In this document: positions 24,770 to 33,396 of the stretch, in pieces | Layout of the letters: the number at the start of each line of letters is the position of its first letter | Position numbering within the stretch: the first letter of the stretch is position 1 | Assembly: GCA_009377745.1 (NCBI GenBank) | Contig: WHTK01000026.1 | Span: 1 to 49,679, forward strand | DNA from: Dehalococcoidia bacterium | Lineage (GTDB): Bacteria > Chloroflexota > Dehalococcoidia > DSTF01 > WHTK01 | DNA length: 49,679 bases | Direction: 5' to 3' | The notes under the pieces: generated by a model | Told to the model about the DNA's origin: nothing | The model's input: the letters and a program-made list of their open reading frames with translations, nothing else | Database searches by the model: none | Translations under genes and position numbers: made by a program

Positions 24770-25603
24770 ATGCCAAGACCGCTCTGGAAAGGCGCAATAA
24801 GCTTCGGGATGGTTTCCATCCCTGTAAAGCTCTACACCGCCACGGAAGACAAAGACATCCACTTCAACATGCTGCACGAAAAGGATCTTTCGCGCGTGCG
24901 CCAGAAGCTGGTCTGCGCCGAAGAGGAAGTCGACATCGAGCGCGATGAGGTGGTCAAGGGTTACGAGATTTCTCCCGGCCGCTACGTCGTCCTCGAAGAT
25001 CAGGACTTCGAGAACGTCCCCGTGGTGACCACCCATACGATCGATATCACCGACTTCGTCGACCTCAAGGAGATCGACCCGATCCTCTACCAGAAGACCT
25101 ACTACCTGGAGCCGGAAGAGATCGGCATGAAGCCCTTCGCCCTGCTCATGCGCGCGCTTGAAGACACGAACCGCGTGGCGATCGCCAAGGTTACCCTGCG
25201 CCAGAAAGAGCAGCTCTGCACCCTGCGTATCTACGAGGACACTATCGCCCTCGAGACCATGTTCTACGCCGACGAGATCCGCAGCCCCAAGGACCTCAGC
25301 GTGCCCGGCAAGGACGTCAAGGTTTCCGACAAGGAGCTGGCGATGGCCAAGTCCCTCGTCGATATGCTCAGCAGCGACGCGTTCGATTTCGCTGAGTACA
25401 AGGATGACTACCGGGAAGCCCTGATGACGGTAATCCGCGCCAAGGCTGAAGGCGAGACCATCGAGGCGCCGCAGCCGGCCGCGGCCAAGATCACCGACCT
25501 CACCGAGGCCCTGCGCGCCAGCGTCGAGGCCGTCCGCCGTCAGAAGAAGGAGCCGGAGCCCGCCGGCGAGGAGCGCCCGCGCGCCCGCGCCAAAGCCAGC
25601 TAA
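24770..25603 (+). CDS. ku: Ku protein, DNA end-binding factor of non-homologous end joining
   Basis: About 277 residues. The Ku core is complete from MPRPLWKGAISFGMVSIPVK to the bridge region (EDIxL-like TIALETMFYADEIR) and ends in a low-complexity Lys/Pro/Glu tail of about 40 residues (KKEPEPAGEERPRARAK) like other bacterial Ku C termini. Bacterial Ku binds double-strand ends as a homodimer and recruits LigD. Start ATG 24770 is chosen because GGGGAGG lies 7 bp upstream, and Ku proteins normally begin exactly at MPR.WKG; ATG 24764 is only 1 bp from that Shine-Dalgarno. No ligD is present in the window. A hairpin terminator follows. Confidence 0.95.
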   Translation: MPRPLWKGAISFGMVSIPVKLYTATEDKDIHFNMLHEKDLSRVRQKLVCAEEEVDIERDEVVKGYEISPGRYVVLEDQDFENVPVVTTHTIDITDFVDLKEIDPILYQKTYYLEPEEIGMKPFALLMRALEDTNRVAIAKVTLRQKEQLCTLRIYEDTIALETMFYADEIRSPKDLSVPGKDVKVSDKELAMAKSLVDMLSSDAFDFAEYKDDYREALMTVIRAKAEGETIEAPQPAAAKITDLTEALRASVEAVRRQKKEPEPAGEERPRARAKAS

Positions 25604-25620
25604 CCAACAGCTAGCATCGA

Positions 25621-25652
25621 ATGAGTCCCTGGATAGTCATCCAGGGACTCAT
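25621..25652 (+). terminator. Hairpin terminator after ku
   Basis: A perfect 14-bp stem (25621-25634 with 25639-25652) with a 4-nt AGTC loop, 17 bp after the stop, followed by TGTTTA. The T-run is short. Confidence 0.75.
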
Positions 25653-25737
25653 TGTTTACGGCAGGTGGCTCCCTCTATAGGTCTAACGCGACTGATTACA
25701 AAAGAATCAACCTGGGAAACATTTAACGCCTATCTGG

Positions 25738-25766
25738 TTGACACTCGGCCGTTGCGATTATGTAAT
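25738..25766 (+). promoter_or_regulatory. Sigma-70-type promoter
   Basis: TTGACA, exactly 17 bp, TGTAAT, in an AT-rich stretch. The predicted transcript starts about 18 nt before TTG 25791, which supports that start for the LysM protein over the longer open frame beginning at 25665. Confidence 0.75.
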
Positions 25767-25790
25767 ACTCAGGTGGCGCGGGATATTAAC

Positions 25791-27077
25791 TTGAAACGCC
25801 TCTCTCGTAGGCAGCTTCTAGGGGCCTCTGTCGGCCTTGGAGTCGGCGCTGCCCTTATGAAGGCCGGCAGCGGCAGTACGCCGCCCGCCAGCGCGGCCAA
25901 CCTCACAGACCCGCATCACCTGGTTTGGGTCTGGCAGTTCACGACCGATGCCGCCCCCAATCTCATCGGCGAGCGTCTGCGCGACCACAAGCTCGGCCTC
26001 GTGCTCAAGACCCACGACGGCACCCAGTGGATGTCCGAGTACGACAAGTCGCCCTTCGCCGTCAGCGGCGCGCCCCAGGTCGGCACCCTTGCCAACTACT
26101 ACGAAGGCATCGGCGTGCCCTTCCACGCCTGGATGGTCCTGCACGGCCTCAACCCCAAGCGCGAAGCCGAGATGGCCGCTGAGGTCCTGGAGGCCGGCGC
26201 GCGCAGCATCTTCCTCGACGTGGAACCCTACGCCGGTTTCTGGCGTGGCTCTCCCGCCGACGCCGAGGCTTTCGGCAAGGAACTACGCCGGCTCCAGCCG
26301 AATGGCCGTGTCGTCCTCTCGATCGATTCCCGTCCCTGGACCCTCGAGCGCCTGCCGCTCAAGGAGTTCACGGCCTTCAGCGACGAGATCGCGCCCCAGA
26401 ACTACTGGCGCACCTTCAATACTCCCGCCAACCACACCCGCTTCGCCGAGACCGGCTTCCCCGTTGGCTCGGATGGCGTGACTCCTGAGTTCCTCCTCAA
26501 GGTCAGCAGCTCGGTGCTCGCCAAATTCGGCCTGCCGATCATCCAGGTCGGCCAGGGCGCCACCCCGGACTCCGACGAGTTTCGCCGCTTCATCGATGGC
26601 GCCTACAACGAGGGCGCCAATTACGTCACCGTATGGCGCTACGGCGTCACCGGCACGGACGTCTTCAATCTCCTCAAAGAGATCCCGCCGCGTCTGCCTC
26701 CGGCGCCAGTCGCCGTCGAGAGCGGTGTTGCAGGCGTCCACGTAGTCGTGGAAGGTGACACCCTCGGCGCTCTCGCCGGCCAGTACGGCACCAGCGTCGA
26801 CGCCATCATGCAGGCTAATAGCCTGACCGACGCGACCTATATCTACGTTGGTCAGGAGTTGACAATTCCTGGCGCTGGCGGTGCGGTCGCCGCCGCCACG
26901 GATGGCTCCGGTGGCTCGACTGGCGGCGGCTCAGGCCGTGTCTACGCCGTGGAGTCCGGCGATACGCTCTACGGCATCGCCGGCAAGTTCGGCGTCTCTG
27001 CCGACGCGATTGTCTCCCTCAACGGCCTGGCCGACCCGAGCGCGCTCTCCATCGGCCAGGAGCTGAGAATCCCCTAG
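25791..27077 (+). CDS. Tat-exported glycosidase-like TIM-barrel protein with two LysM repeats
   Basis: About 428 residues from TTG 25791, whose choice rests on the promoter just upstream and on the resulting N terminus MKRLSRRQLLGASVG, a twin-arginine signal (SRRQLLG) followed by a hydrophobic stretch. The middle part (about 40-300) looks like a GH25/DUF1906-type barrel: FLDVEPYAGFW carries candidate catalytic D and E, then VVLSIDSRPW and IAPQNYW. Two LysM modules follow (VVEGDTLGALAGQYGTS... and VESGDTLYGIAGKFGVS...), separated by a Gly/Ser linker; LysM binds peptidoglycan or related glycans. The protein should act on or at the cell envelope. Enzymatic activity is inferred, not shown. Confidence 0.78.
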   Translation: MKRLSRRQLLGASVGLGVGAALMKAGSGSTPPASAANLTDPHHLVWVWQFTTDAAPNLIGERLRDHKLGLVLKTHDGTQWMSEYDKSPFAVSGAPQVGTLANYYEGIGVPFHAWMVLHGLNPKREAEMAAEVLEAGARSIFLDVEPYAGFWRGSPADAEAFGKELRRLQPNGRVVLSIDSRPWTLERLPLKEFTAFSDEIAPQNYWRTFNTPANHTRFAETGFPVGSDGVTPEFLLKVSSSVLAKFGLPIIQVGQGATPDSDEFRRFIDGAYNEGANYVTVWRYGVTGTDVFNLLKEIPPRLPPAPVAVESGVAGVHVVVEGDTLGALAGQYGTSVDAIMQANSLTDATYIYVGQELTIPGAGGAVAAATDGSGGSTGGGSGRVYAVESGDTLYGIAGKFGVSADAIVSLNGLADPSALSIGQELRIP

Positions 27078-27115
27078 CGCTTCGGCGTAACTCCGGGCCT
27101 TAGTTTCGGCAGCCT

Positions 27116-27487
27116 TCAGGCAATCCGGCTGTCGGGTTCGTCTTCCTCCAGAAAGAGGACGCGGTCACCCACGCGCGTTGAAGACCCATCGATAGAACCG
27201 ACCGGAAGCTCCAGCGCGTAGTACGACCGGAACGGTGCTATGACGATCTTGAACGGCTTCACGTCCCGCGCCGACTTGAGCACCTTCCCTTGCTTATCCA
27301 TGAACACGACATCGATTGGGAACTGCATAAAGAACGTGTGCAGGGAAGACGTGCCCTTGAAAAGCAGGCCCTGGCCGTCTGCCAGGCAGTCTCTGCCCAG
27401 GAGCCCCTTGACGCGCTGGGCGGCCGTCACCGCCACCTCAATCGCTTCGCCCAGGACCGTGCCTCTGTCCGAATTCGTGATGATCAT
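27116..27487 (-). CDS. DUF192 family protein
   Basis: 123 residues matching the DUF192 layout: VAVTAAQRVKGLLGRD, then the central LHTFFMQFPIDVVFMDKQGKVL block, and a C-terminal ALELPVGSID segment. The function of this small beta-barrel family is unsettled; members are often exported, but no signal peptide is seen here. Its ATG overlaps the tadC stop by 4 bp (27484-27487), so it is the last gene of the pilus operon, a neighbourhood in which DUF192 genes are repeatedly seen in Chloroflexota to my recollection. Confidence 0.85.
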   Translation of the reverse strand: MIITNSDRGTVLGEAIEVAVTAAQRVKGLLGRDCLADGQGLLFKGTSSLHTFFMQFPIDVVFMDKQGKVLKSARDVKPFKIVIAPFRSYYALELPVGSIDGSSTRVGDRVLFLEEDEPDSRIA

Positions 27488-28401
27488 TCTTGTGCGATCA
27501 ATGTCTGGTAGATGGTGATCCCTGCCGGTCCCAGGATCACGATGAAGAGCGTGGGGAAGATACAGAGCACCAGCGGAAAAATCATCTTAACCGGCGCCTG
27601 GTAGGCCTGCTGCTCGGCTCGCTGACGGCGCTTGGTGCGCATCTGTTCCGCCTGGACCCGCAGCACCGTCGCAATGCTAGTACCCATCGTCTCGGCCTGG
27701 ACCACCGCGTTGATAAACGCGGAGAGGTCCGGGACACCGGTGCGCTCCGCCAGCTCCTTCAGGGCATCGCGGCGAAGCTTACCCAGCGAAACCTCGCGCA
27801 AACAGATCGCCAACTCCTCACCGAAGGGACCTTCGACCTTCTCCGCCACCTTGGCCAGCGCAGCTTCCAGGCCCATGCCGGCTTCGACACAGGTCGTGAT
27901 CAGGTCAAAGGCGTCCGGCAGGCTCTTGAGGATGATCTTCTGCCGGTACTTCACCCGCTTGGAAAGCCATACCTTGGGCATGACCACGCCGAAGGCGCCC
28001 AGCACGCCAAACAGGAGCAGGCCCATGCCCGTGAGACCGCCAGAGGCGGTGGCCAGCGTGAATCCCATCGTCAGGGTCAGGCCCAGCACTAGCAGCGACG
28101 CGAAGAGGAAGCCCGTCAGGGTCACGGGCTGACCCGCCTGGATCAGGTTCTTCTCGATGCCATCGATCCAACGAGTCGGTAGAAAGGCCTGAACCTTCCC
28201 ACCCATCGATGCTGCCATCGGCGCGACGAGACGGGCGCCTATGGATTCGCGTGGCGTCGCGGCGCGGAAGTCGGCCGCCGGCCTCTCGCCCCGCAGTGTG
28301 GCCAGCCGCATGCTCATTGTGCTGTCCTGCTGCCATGACATGCCCAGCACCAGGAAGACGATGGCCGCGAAAATCAGCGCGAGCGCAAGTACAACCAGCA
28401 T
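27484..28401 (-). CDS. tadC: Tad pilus inner-membrane platform protein TadC
   Basis: 305 residues of the GspF/TadC family. An N-terminal helix is followed by a second hydrophobic pair (LASLLVLGLTLTMGFTL-type), then the cytoplasmic GspF domain (SLPDAFDLITTCVEAGMGLEAAL, FGEELAICLREVSLGKLRRDAL, DLSAFINAVVQAETMGTSI) and a final helix (MIFPLVLCIFPTLFIVIL). It should pair with TadB to form the platform on which the ATPase assembles Flp fibres. The start is 4 bp after the tadB stop and its end overlaps the DUF192 gene. Confidence 0.9.
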   Translation of the reverse strand: MLVVLALALIFAAIVFLVLGMSWQQDSTMSMRLATLRGERPAADFRAATPRESIGARLVAPMAASMGGKVQAFLPTRWIDGIEKNLIQAGQPVTLTGFLFASLLVLGLTLTMGFTLATASGGLTGMGLLLFGVLGAFGVVMPKVWLSKRVKYRQKIILKSLPDAFDLITTCVEAGMGLEAALAKVAEKVEGPFGEELAICLREVSLGKLRRDALKELAERTGVPDLSAFINAVVQAETMGTSIATVLRVQAEQMRTKRRQRAEQQAYQAPVKMIFPLVLCIFPTLFIVILGPAGITIYQTLIAQE

Positions 28402-28405
28402 TTAT

Positions 28406-29392
28406 CTAAACCTCAATGGAAAGGATTTTTCGGATGAGCAGAATGCCGAAGAACTCCAGGACGACGGCGCCGCCCAGCATGACGTTGCCGATGGTCTCCG
28501 TGAACAAGGGCGTGATGTACTCCGGGTTGATAAGCGAGATCAGGATGCCAATGACGACCGGCAGACCGCCAATGATGAAGCCCGTGTACATCTGCTGCGT
28601 CGTCAGGGTATTGATCTCACCCCGGATACGGACGCGCTCGCGCATTGTGTGCCCAACGTTGTCCAGGATCTCTGCCAGGTTACCGCCGGTCGATTGCTGC
28701 ACGAGCATCGCCGTGATGACGATGTCCAGGTCATCGCTACCGCTGCGCAGGGCCATCGCTTGCAGCGCCTCCTCCGTGCTCGAACCGACGTTGATGTCGT
28801 GCAGGGCCCGTCGCAGGTCGGTAGCAATCGGATGATCCAGCTCCCGGCTCGCGAGGTCCAGCGACTGCATCAAGCCGAAGCCAGCCTTCAGTGAGTTGGC
28901 GATCAGACTCAGGGCGTCCGAGAGCTGGTTATTCAGCTTGTTGATCCTGCGGCCGCGCGCGAAGGTCACGTACATGTTGGGGACGGCGTAGCCAATCACG
29001 ACAGCGACCAGAAGGACCACGAGCCCGATGACGCCGGTGCCGAGCGCTACGACAGCCACGAGGCCCAGGATCAGCGCCACAAATATCCGCAACCCCACGA
29101 ACTCGGAGACAGTAAGGCGCATGTCGGCGCTCTCAAGCCGGATCGCCATCGCCGTGGTCCACTCTTTGCCTTCCAGCAAGGAACTGATCAGCGGCACGCG
29201 GCCGGCGCGGTTGGCGCGCAAGCCCTCCATGCCCGCCGTCACCACGTCGAAGCCGGAGGAGTCGCCCAGCAGGTTGCCCAGACGTCTCTCCAGGCTGCCT
29301 CTCGGGCTCGCCGCGGCCTGGTAGAAGGCCAGCAGTCCAGTTACGATCGCGGCCATTACCGTCCCGGCAGCGGCCAGCGCTAGCATGTCCAT
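28406..29392 (-). CDS. tadB: Tad pilus inner-membrane platform protein TadB
   Basis: 328 residues, GspF family. Two helices (TVMAAIVTGLLAFYQAA; GLRIFVALILGLVAVVALG) precede the cytoplasmic domain, which reads QLSDALSLIANSLKAGFGLMQSL, ELDHPIATDLRRALHDINVG, DLDIVITAMLVQQSTGGNLAEIL. C-terminal helices close the protein. It precedes tadC, and its start codon overlaps the cpaF stop (TAATG), so translation of cpaF, tadB and tadC is probably coupled. Confidence 0.9.
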   Translation of the reverse strand: MDMLALAAAGTVMAAIVTGLLAFYQAAASPRGSLERRLGNLLGDSSGFDVVTAGMEGLRANRAGRVPLISSLLEGKEWTTAMAIRLESADMRLTVSEFVGLRIFVALILGLVAVVALGTGVIGLVVLLVAVVIGYAVPNMYVTFARGRRINKLNNQLSDALSLIANSLKAGFGLMQSLDLASRELDHPIATDLRRALHDINVGSSTEEALQAMALRSGSDDLDIVITAMLVQQSTGGNLAEILDNVGHTMRERVRIRGEINTLTTQQMYTGFIIGGLPVVIGILISLINPEYITPLFTETIGNVMLGGAVVLEFFGILLIRKILSIEV

Positions 29393-30744
29393 TACGCAGC
29401 CACCCCGGAGAAGATGTTCGGCGCCAGTTGAATGCCCAGGCTCTCAAACTTCTCAGCAAAGCGCGGCCGGATACCGGTCGAGCGGAAGGCCCCTCTGACG
29501 CGACCCTCCGCATCCACGCTCGTCTGCTCGAAGCGGAATATGTCCTGCATGGTGACCACCTGGCCCTCCATACCGGACACTTCGCTGACGTGAGTGACCT
29601 TGCGGGAGCCGTCCGAGAAGCGGCTGATCTGGATGATTACATGCACCGCGGAGGCGATCTGTTCCCGGATCGCCCGCGAGGGCAGGTCCAGGTTCGCCAT
29701 CAGGATCATGTTCTCGATACGGGCCAGGGCGTCACGTGGCGTGTTGGCGTGGACCGTGCTCACGGAACCTTCGTGACCGGTGTTCATCGCCTGCATCATG
29801 TCGAAGGCCTCGGCGCCTCGCACCTCACCAACGATGATGCGGTCCGGCCGCATACGCAGGGAGTTGCGCACCAGGTCACGCTGGGTCACTTCGCCGCGGC
29901 CCTCCAGACTGGCGGGACGCGCCTCCAGTGTCACAACGTGGGCCTGCTGCAGCTTCAGCTCCGTGGGGTCCTCAATCGTAACGATGCGCTCCGTGTCCGG
30001 GATGAAGCCGGAGAGCGCGTTCAGAAGCGTGGTCTTACCAGAGCCGGTGCCGCCGGAAATAATCGTGTTCAGCCGCCCCTGGACGCAGGCGCGCAGGAAG
30101 TCAGAAAGCTCGTGCGTCATTGACCCGACGCCAATCAGGTCGTCCATGGTCATCTTGTCGGCGCGGAACTTTCGGATGGTGACCGTCGGGCTCTTGGGTG
30201 AGACCGGCGGCACGATTATGTTGACACGGGAGCCATCCGGCAGGCGCGCGTCCACCATCGGCGAAGATTCGTCTACGCGGCGGCCGAGGGGCGCCAGGAT
30301 GCGCTCGATTATGCGAGTAATGTGGGAGTTGTCCCGAAAACGGATCGGGCTCAAGTAAAGCCGGCCATCTTTTTCGAAGTAGACCGTGTCCGGGCTATTC
30401 ACCATCACTTCCGAAACCCCCGCGTCCTGCAGGAGGGGCTCGATAGGGCCGAAGCCGAGGATCTCGTCGCACACCGCGGCGATCAGCTCGTCACGGCTAA
30501 AGCCGACGACACCAGGCATCTCGGACGCAACCAGCGCCCGTGCCGCGGACTCAACGATCTCGCGTTGCTTATGCGGGTCGCCAGATTCGATCTTGCTCGG
30601 GTCCAGCTCCTCGATCAGCCGCTGATGCAGCCGGAACTTCAGCTCATTAAAAGCTTCGCTGGACTGTAGCAACGGGTTACGCGTCGCCGGCCCGCGCGAT
30701 GGCGGGGCAGCAAAAATCGGCCGCCTCTGACCGAAGTCATTCAC
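29392..30744 (-). CDS. cpaF: Tad pilus assembly ATPase CpaF/TadA
   Basis: 450 residues, a secretion-type AAA+ ATPase. Walker A is GGTGSGKTT at 231-239, followed by the Asp box and Walker B (RPDRIIVGEVRG) and the His box around GHEGSVSTVHAN. The N-terminal domain contains the VSEVMVNSPDTVYFE motif characteristic of the CpaF/TadA subfamily rather than PilB. It powers extension (and probably retraction) of Flp pili. A 95-bp gap with no visible signal separates it from cpaE upstream. Confidence 0.95.
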   Translation of the reverse strand: MNDFGQRRPIFAAPPSRGPATRNPLLQSSEAFNELKFRLHQRLIEELDPSKIESGDPHKQREIVESAARALVASEMPGVVGFSRDELIAAVCDEILGFGPIEPLLQDAGVSEVMVNSPDTVYFEKDGRLYLSPIRFRDNSHITRIIERILAPLGRRVDESSPMVDARLPDGSRVNIIVPPVSPKSPTVTIRKFRADKMTMDDLIGVGSMTHELSDFLRACVQGRLNTIISGGTGSGKTTLLNALSGFIPDTERIVTIEDPTELKLQQAHVVTLEARPASLEGRGEVTQRDLVRNSLRMRPDRIIVGEVRGAEAFDMMQAMNTGHEGSVSTVHANTPRDALARIENMILMANLDLPSRAIREQIASAVHVIIQISRFSDGSRKVTHVSEVSGMEGQVVTMQDIFRFEQTSVDAEGRVRGAFRSTGIRPRFAEKFESLGIQLAPNIFSGVAA

Positions 30745-30839
30745 GCTCGCATCCTCCTCACGATTCTGCCTGCTGTTCTAAAAGTGATGTCCACACTTCA
30801 TCCCCAGTCACCCCGACATTCACGTCTATATCCTTATGT

Positions 30840-32027
30840 CTATCGACCCAACACCCTGTCGAGGAAGCCCTTCCTCTCCCGGCGCAGGCCGGACAGGCTG
30901 TAGGCAATGTCAGTGATCGCCCGCGACGCCCGTGCGTACGGTTTCGCGAGCACGATCGGCTGGCCCAGCTGGTTGCTGTTGCTCACCGCCACGTCGTGCG
31001 GGATGCGCCAGTAGACTTCGTATTCCAGGACCCGCTCCACGTCTTCCGGTCTCAGGCTGTTGGACGAGGTTGAGTGGTTGATGATCAGCTTGACTTTGTC
31101 ATCGGACACGGCCGCGGCCCGCAGCATCTCCAGCGCCAGCGCGGTGTCCTTGATGCTGGCGATGTCCATGCTCGTGATCAGCAGGATGATGTTCGCCGAT
31201 TCCAGGGCAGTCGCGACCAGCTCATTGAAGGCGCCGGGCGTATCGACGACCACGTAGTCGTGCGTCTGTGATAGCAGGTCAATGACCTTTGAGATATGCT
31301 GCCGGCCCAGGGCGCCCCATTCTGTCGGGTGCAACGGCGCCGGCAGGATCTCTACGCCGCTGCCGTGCTTGACGATGTAGTCGCCGATCGACTCGCGGTC
31401 GACGCTCTCGATGTTGCGGCCGACGTCGGCAATGCTGAACTCGACCACCACATCCATCATGATCGCCACGTCACCGAAACGCGTGTCCATGTCGACGATA
31501 GCGACAGAGCTGTTCGTGTTCTTGCACAGCGCCGTGGCCAAGTTGGTGGCAATCGTGGTTTTGCCGATGCCGCCCTTGGCGCCGAAGACCGTGATCACGG
31601 TACCCCTCGCCGCCGACGATGCCGTTTCGCCGGTAAGCCGCGTCCGCCTGCGTTCTTCGTATTCCAGGACGCTGTAGATCGCCCGCGCCAGCTCTTCCGG
31701 GCGCGGCGGCTTCACGAGGTAGTCGCGAGCGCCGGACACCATCGCGCGGCGTACCGACGCTGCATCGGAAAGGCTGGAGTAAACGATTATCGGTGTTTCA
31801 GGCAGCGCGTCCGCCAGCGAGCTCATGGTCTGGGTCGCGCGCGCTACCGGCTCTTCCATGGAGAGGACGATGATGTCCGGATTCTTGTCCTTGGCCATCG
31901 TCACCGCATCGATGCCGTAGCCGGCCTCCCCCGAGACAGAGAAGCGGGCGATGGTCAGGGCGCGGTTCGTATCGGCCCGGCTATTAACATCCGGATCGAC
32001 GACTACTACTTCGAGGTTCTTGGGCAT
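30840..32027 (-). CDS. cpaE: Tad pilus polar/localisation protein CpaE/TadZ
   Basis: 395 residues. The N-terminal receiver-like domain (1-125) keeps the fold (VVVDPDVN; IIVYSSLSD; YLVKPPRP) but has serine 56 in DIIVLSMEEP where the phospho-acceptor Asp should be, so it is a pseudo-receiver, common in TadZ. The C-terminal part is a ParA/MinD ATPase with the deviant Walker A GAKGGIGKTT, VAIVDMDTRFGDV and VVVDTPGAFNE. TadZ directs the pilus machine to its site in the cell. Start ATG 32027; it lies 38 bp after the cpaB reading frame and is in the same transcription direction. Confidence 0.92.
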   Translation of the reverse strand: MPKNLEVVVVDPDVNSRADTNRALTIARFSVSGEAGYGIDAVTMAKDKNPDIIVLSMEEPVARATQTMSSLADALPETPIIVYSSLSDAASVRRAMVSGARDYLVKPPRPEELARAIYSVLEYEERRRTRLTGETASSAARGTVITVFGAKGGIGKTTIATNLATALCKNTNSSVAIVDMDTRFGDVAIMMDVVVEFSIADVGRNIESVDRESIGDYIVKHGSGVEILPAPLHPTEWGALGRQHISKVIDLLSQTHDYVVVDTPGAFNELVATALESANIILLITSMDIASIKDTALALEMLRAAAVSDDKVKLIINHSTSSNSLRPEDVERVLEYEVYWRIPHDVAVSNSNQLGQPIVLAKPYARASRAITDIAYSLSGLRRERKGFLDRVLGR

Positions 32028-32064
32028 TCTGCCTCCTTAGCCTTCCTGAAGACCTTCCTTGGCG

Positions 32065-32921
32065 TTAGCGCAAGAACGGGTTGGGTAGGTTCTGCGGGTA
32101 AAGCTCCAGCTCCGTCATATAGTCGATCGGGCGCTCGTCGGCGTCGCCGAAGGGGCGCAGGGCCATGCGGACCTCACCGTTGCTTTCTGCCAGATAGACG
32201 CGCTGCGCCTGCTCCGGCGTCAGCGAAAGCGTCACGGTGGTTGCGCCCGGCTCCGGCTGGGCTTCGCTGTTGCGCACCCGCTGACCGCCGACGGATGGAG
32301 TCGCTTCCGGCACGATGTCGACAATCACCTGCGATACAGCCAGGACCTCAACGTTCTGGAGGACAGTCTGGACCAGGAAGTTATCGACGACCTCCTTGTC
32401 GGTCGATCCCGGCTTATCGAACTCGACATCGTAGAGCACCACGATGTCGACGTAGTCGCCGGGGAGGATCAGGCCGCCGGCTTCCTGGACCTGGCTGGCA
32501 TTAATCGCGAAGCCGCGCTTGCCCTGCGGCACCACGAAGGAAAGCGATCGGCTGGCCGCAACAGCATTCGGCGCCAGGCTGACGATCTTGCTCGAGAGGA
32601 CCTGCTCGTTCGCCGTGATCGGGAAGCGCGTTACCTGGCCAATGACGGTCTCGGTCTCCGTGAACGCCTGCAGGCCGCAGCCTCTTCGGTCACAAAGCGC
32701 ACTTCAACCATGGCCGAGGTGATCTTGGTCCGAGCCGGGATATCCGTCTTCGCGACCACTACCGGCGAATCACCGATCGCGCCAGGGCCGCCCCCGCCGG
32801 ATGAATCGCGTGAGAAGGCGACGTAAACCAGGATCGCACCCAGCAATCCCAGCGCAATCGCCAGGAAGATGAAGCGCCGGTTAGCGCGTCCCGGTGTAAT
32901 GGCAGCGGCGGTTCGACTCAT
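32065..32921 (-). pseudogene. cpaB: CpaB/RcpC-type pilus protein with a frameshift
   Basis: Two frames together make one CpaB. The 5' part (32921 to about 32670) reads an N-terminal membrane helix (RRFIFLAIALGLLGAILVYV) and a SAF-type segment (VVVAKTDIPARTKITSAMVEV). The 3' part, in another frame, continues LQAFTETETVIGQVTRFPI, SFVVPQGKRGFAIN, QEAGGLILPGDYVDIV, the RcpC/CpaB domain. The switch falls around 32670-32680 at GCGGCCTGCAGG and corresponds to one missing base (or a -1 shift); no slippery heptamer is evident. CpaB is thought to modulate the outer pilus channel; in a monoderm its role is unclear. Either an assembly error or a genuine lesion is possible; an error seems more likely, as both halves look conserved. 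Confidence 0.8.
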
Positions 32922-33049
32922 TTCGTGCTCCTCCAGGGAGGTGAAGATGCTTTCTAAGGCTCGGTCTCCGAACCTCTATAACTGTTTTCGGCTGGCGAGC
33001 CGCCGCCATTAGCGGCAGACGGGCTCTTTCTCTTCATGGATTGCTTTTA

Positions 33050-33262
33050 TCAGGAGCAGCTACCGCCGTTGACGATGTTGCCCATGCAGGTCCCGGCCGT
33101 GTTCACCACGTCCCACAGGTCCTGCGCGCCGCCGGCCAGCAAACCCAGACCAATGAGGCCGACAAGGCTGATCAGCGCCAAAATCAGGCCGTATTCGACC
33201 AGCGTTTGCGCGCTTTCATCGCGTCTTGAGAAGAGCGTCTAGACAGGGTTCCTAATCAGCAC
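33050..33262 (-). pseudogene. Flp-type pilin with an in-frame amber codon
   Basis: Minus-strand reading from GTG 33262 (GAGAGG 6 bp upstream) gives VLIRNPV, then TAG (33239-33241), then TLFSRRDESAQTLVEYGLI and LALISLVGLIGLGLLAGGAQDLWDVV in pieces, ending SCS at 33050. The Q-TLVEYGLI segment and the hydrophobic helix are the class IVb pilin signature seen in the neighbour at 33397. No ATG, GTG or TTG lies between the TAG and the pilin motif, so without readthrough or an unusual start the pilin is not made. It could be a pseudogene, a sequencing error, or suppressed; it sits at the head of the cpaB-tadC operon with its own possible promoter. Confidence 0.7.
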
Positions 33263-33287
33263 TTATTGCCTCTCGATAGTGATTTCT

Positions 33288-33296
33288 TGTATAGCA
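33288..33296 (-). promoter_or_regulatory. Possible extended -10 promoter for the tad operon
   Basis: On the minus strand TGC followed by TATACA matches the extended -10 form, 25 bp before GTG 33262. Together with the terminator at 33343-33378 it suggests that the operon restarts here. Confidence 0.35.
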
Positions 33297-33342
33297 TCGG
33301 CGCGTTTTTCTTTGACTGCACTGTTACGCAGGAAAACCAGCG

Positions 33343-33378
33343 AAAAAGGAGGCGCCGCTGGCATGCCAGCGGCGCCTC
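33343..33378 (-). terminator. Strong terminator downstream of the intact flp gene
   Basis: A perfect 30-bp palindrome (33349-33378; 15-bp arms, no spacer) followed on the minus strand by CCTTTTTCG. It lies 18 bp after the pilin stop. Because it separates the pilin from the assembly genes, it should allow the pilin message to be far more abundant. Confidence 0.9.
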
Positions 33379-33396
33379 TTACCCACAAAGTTAGAG

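Noticed and set aside
31296..32504. 402-codon plus-strand frame
   Set aside because: Antisense of cpaE and cpaB; it reads no domain and has Arg-rich composition.
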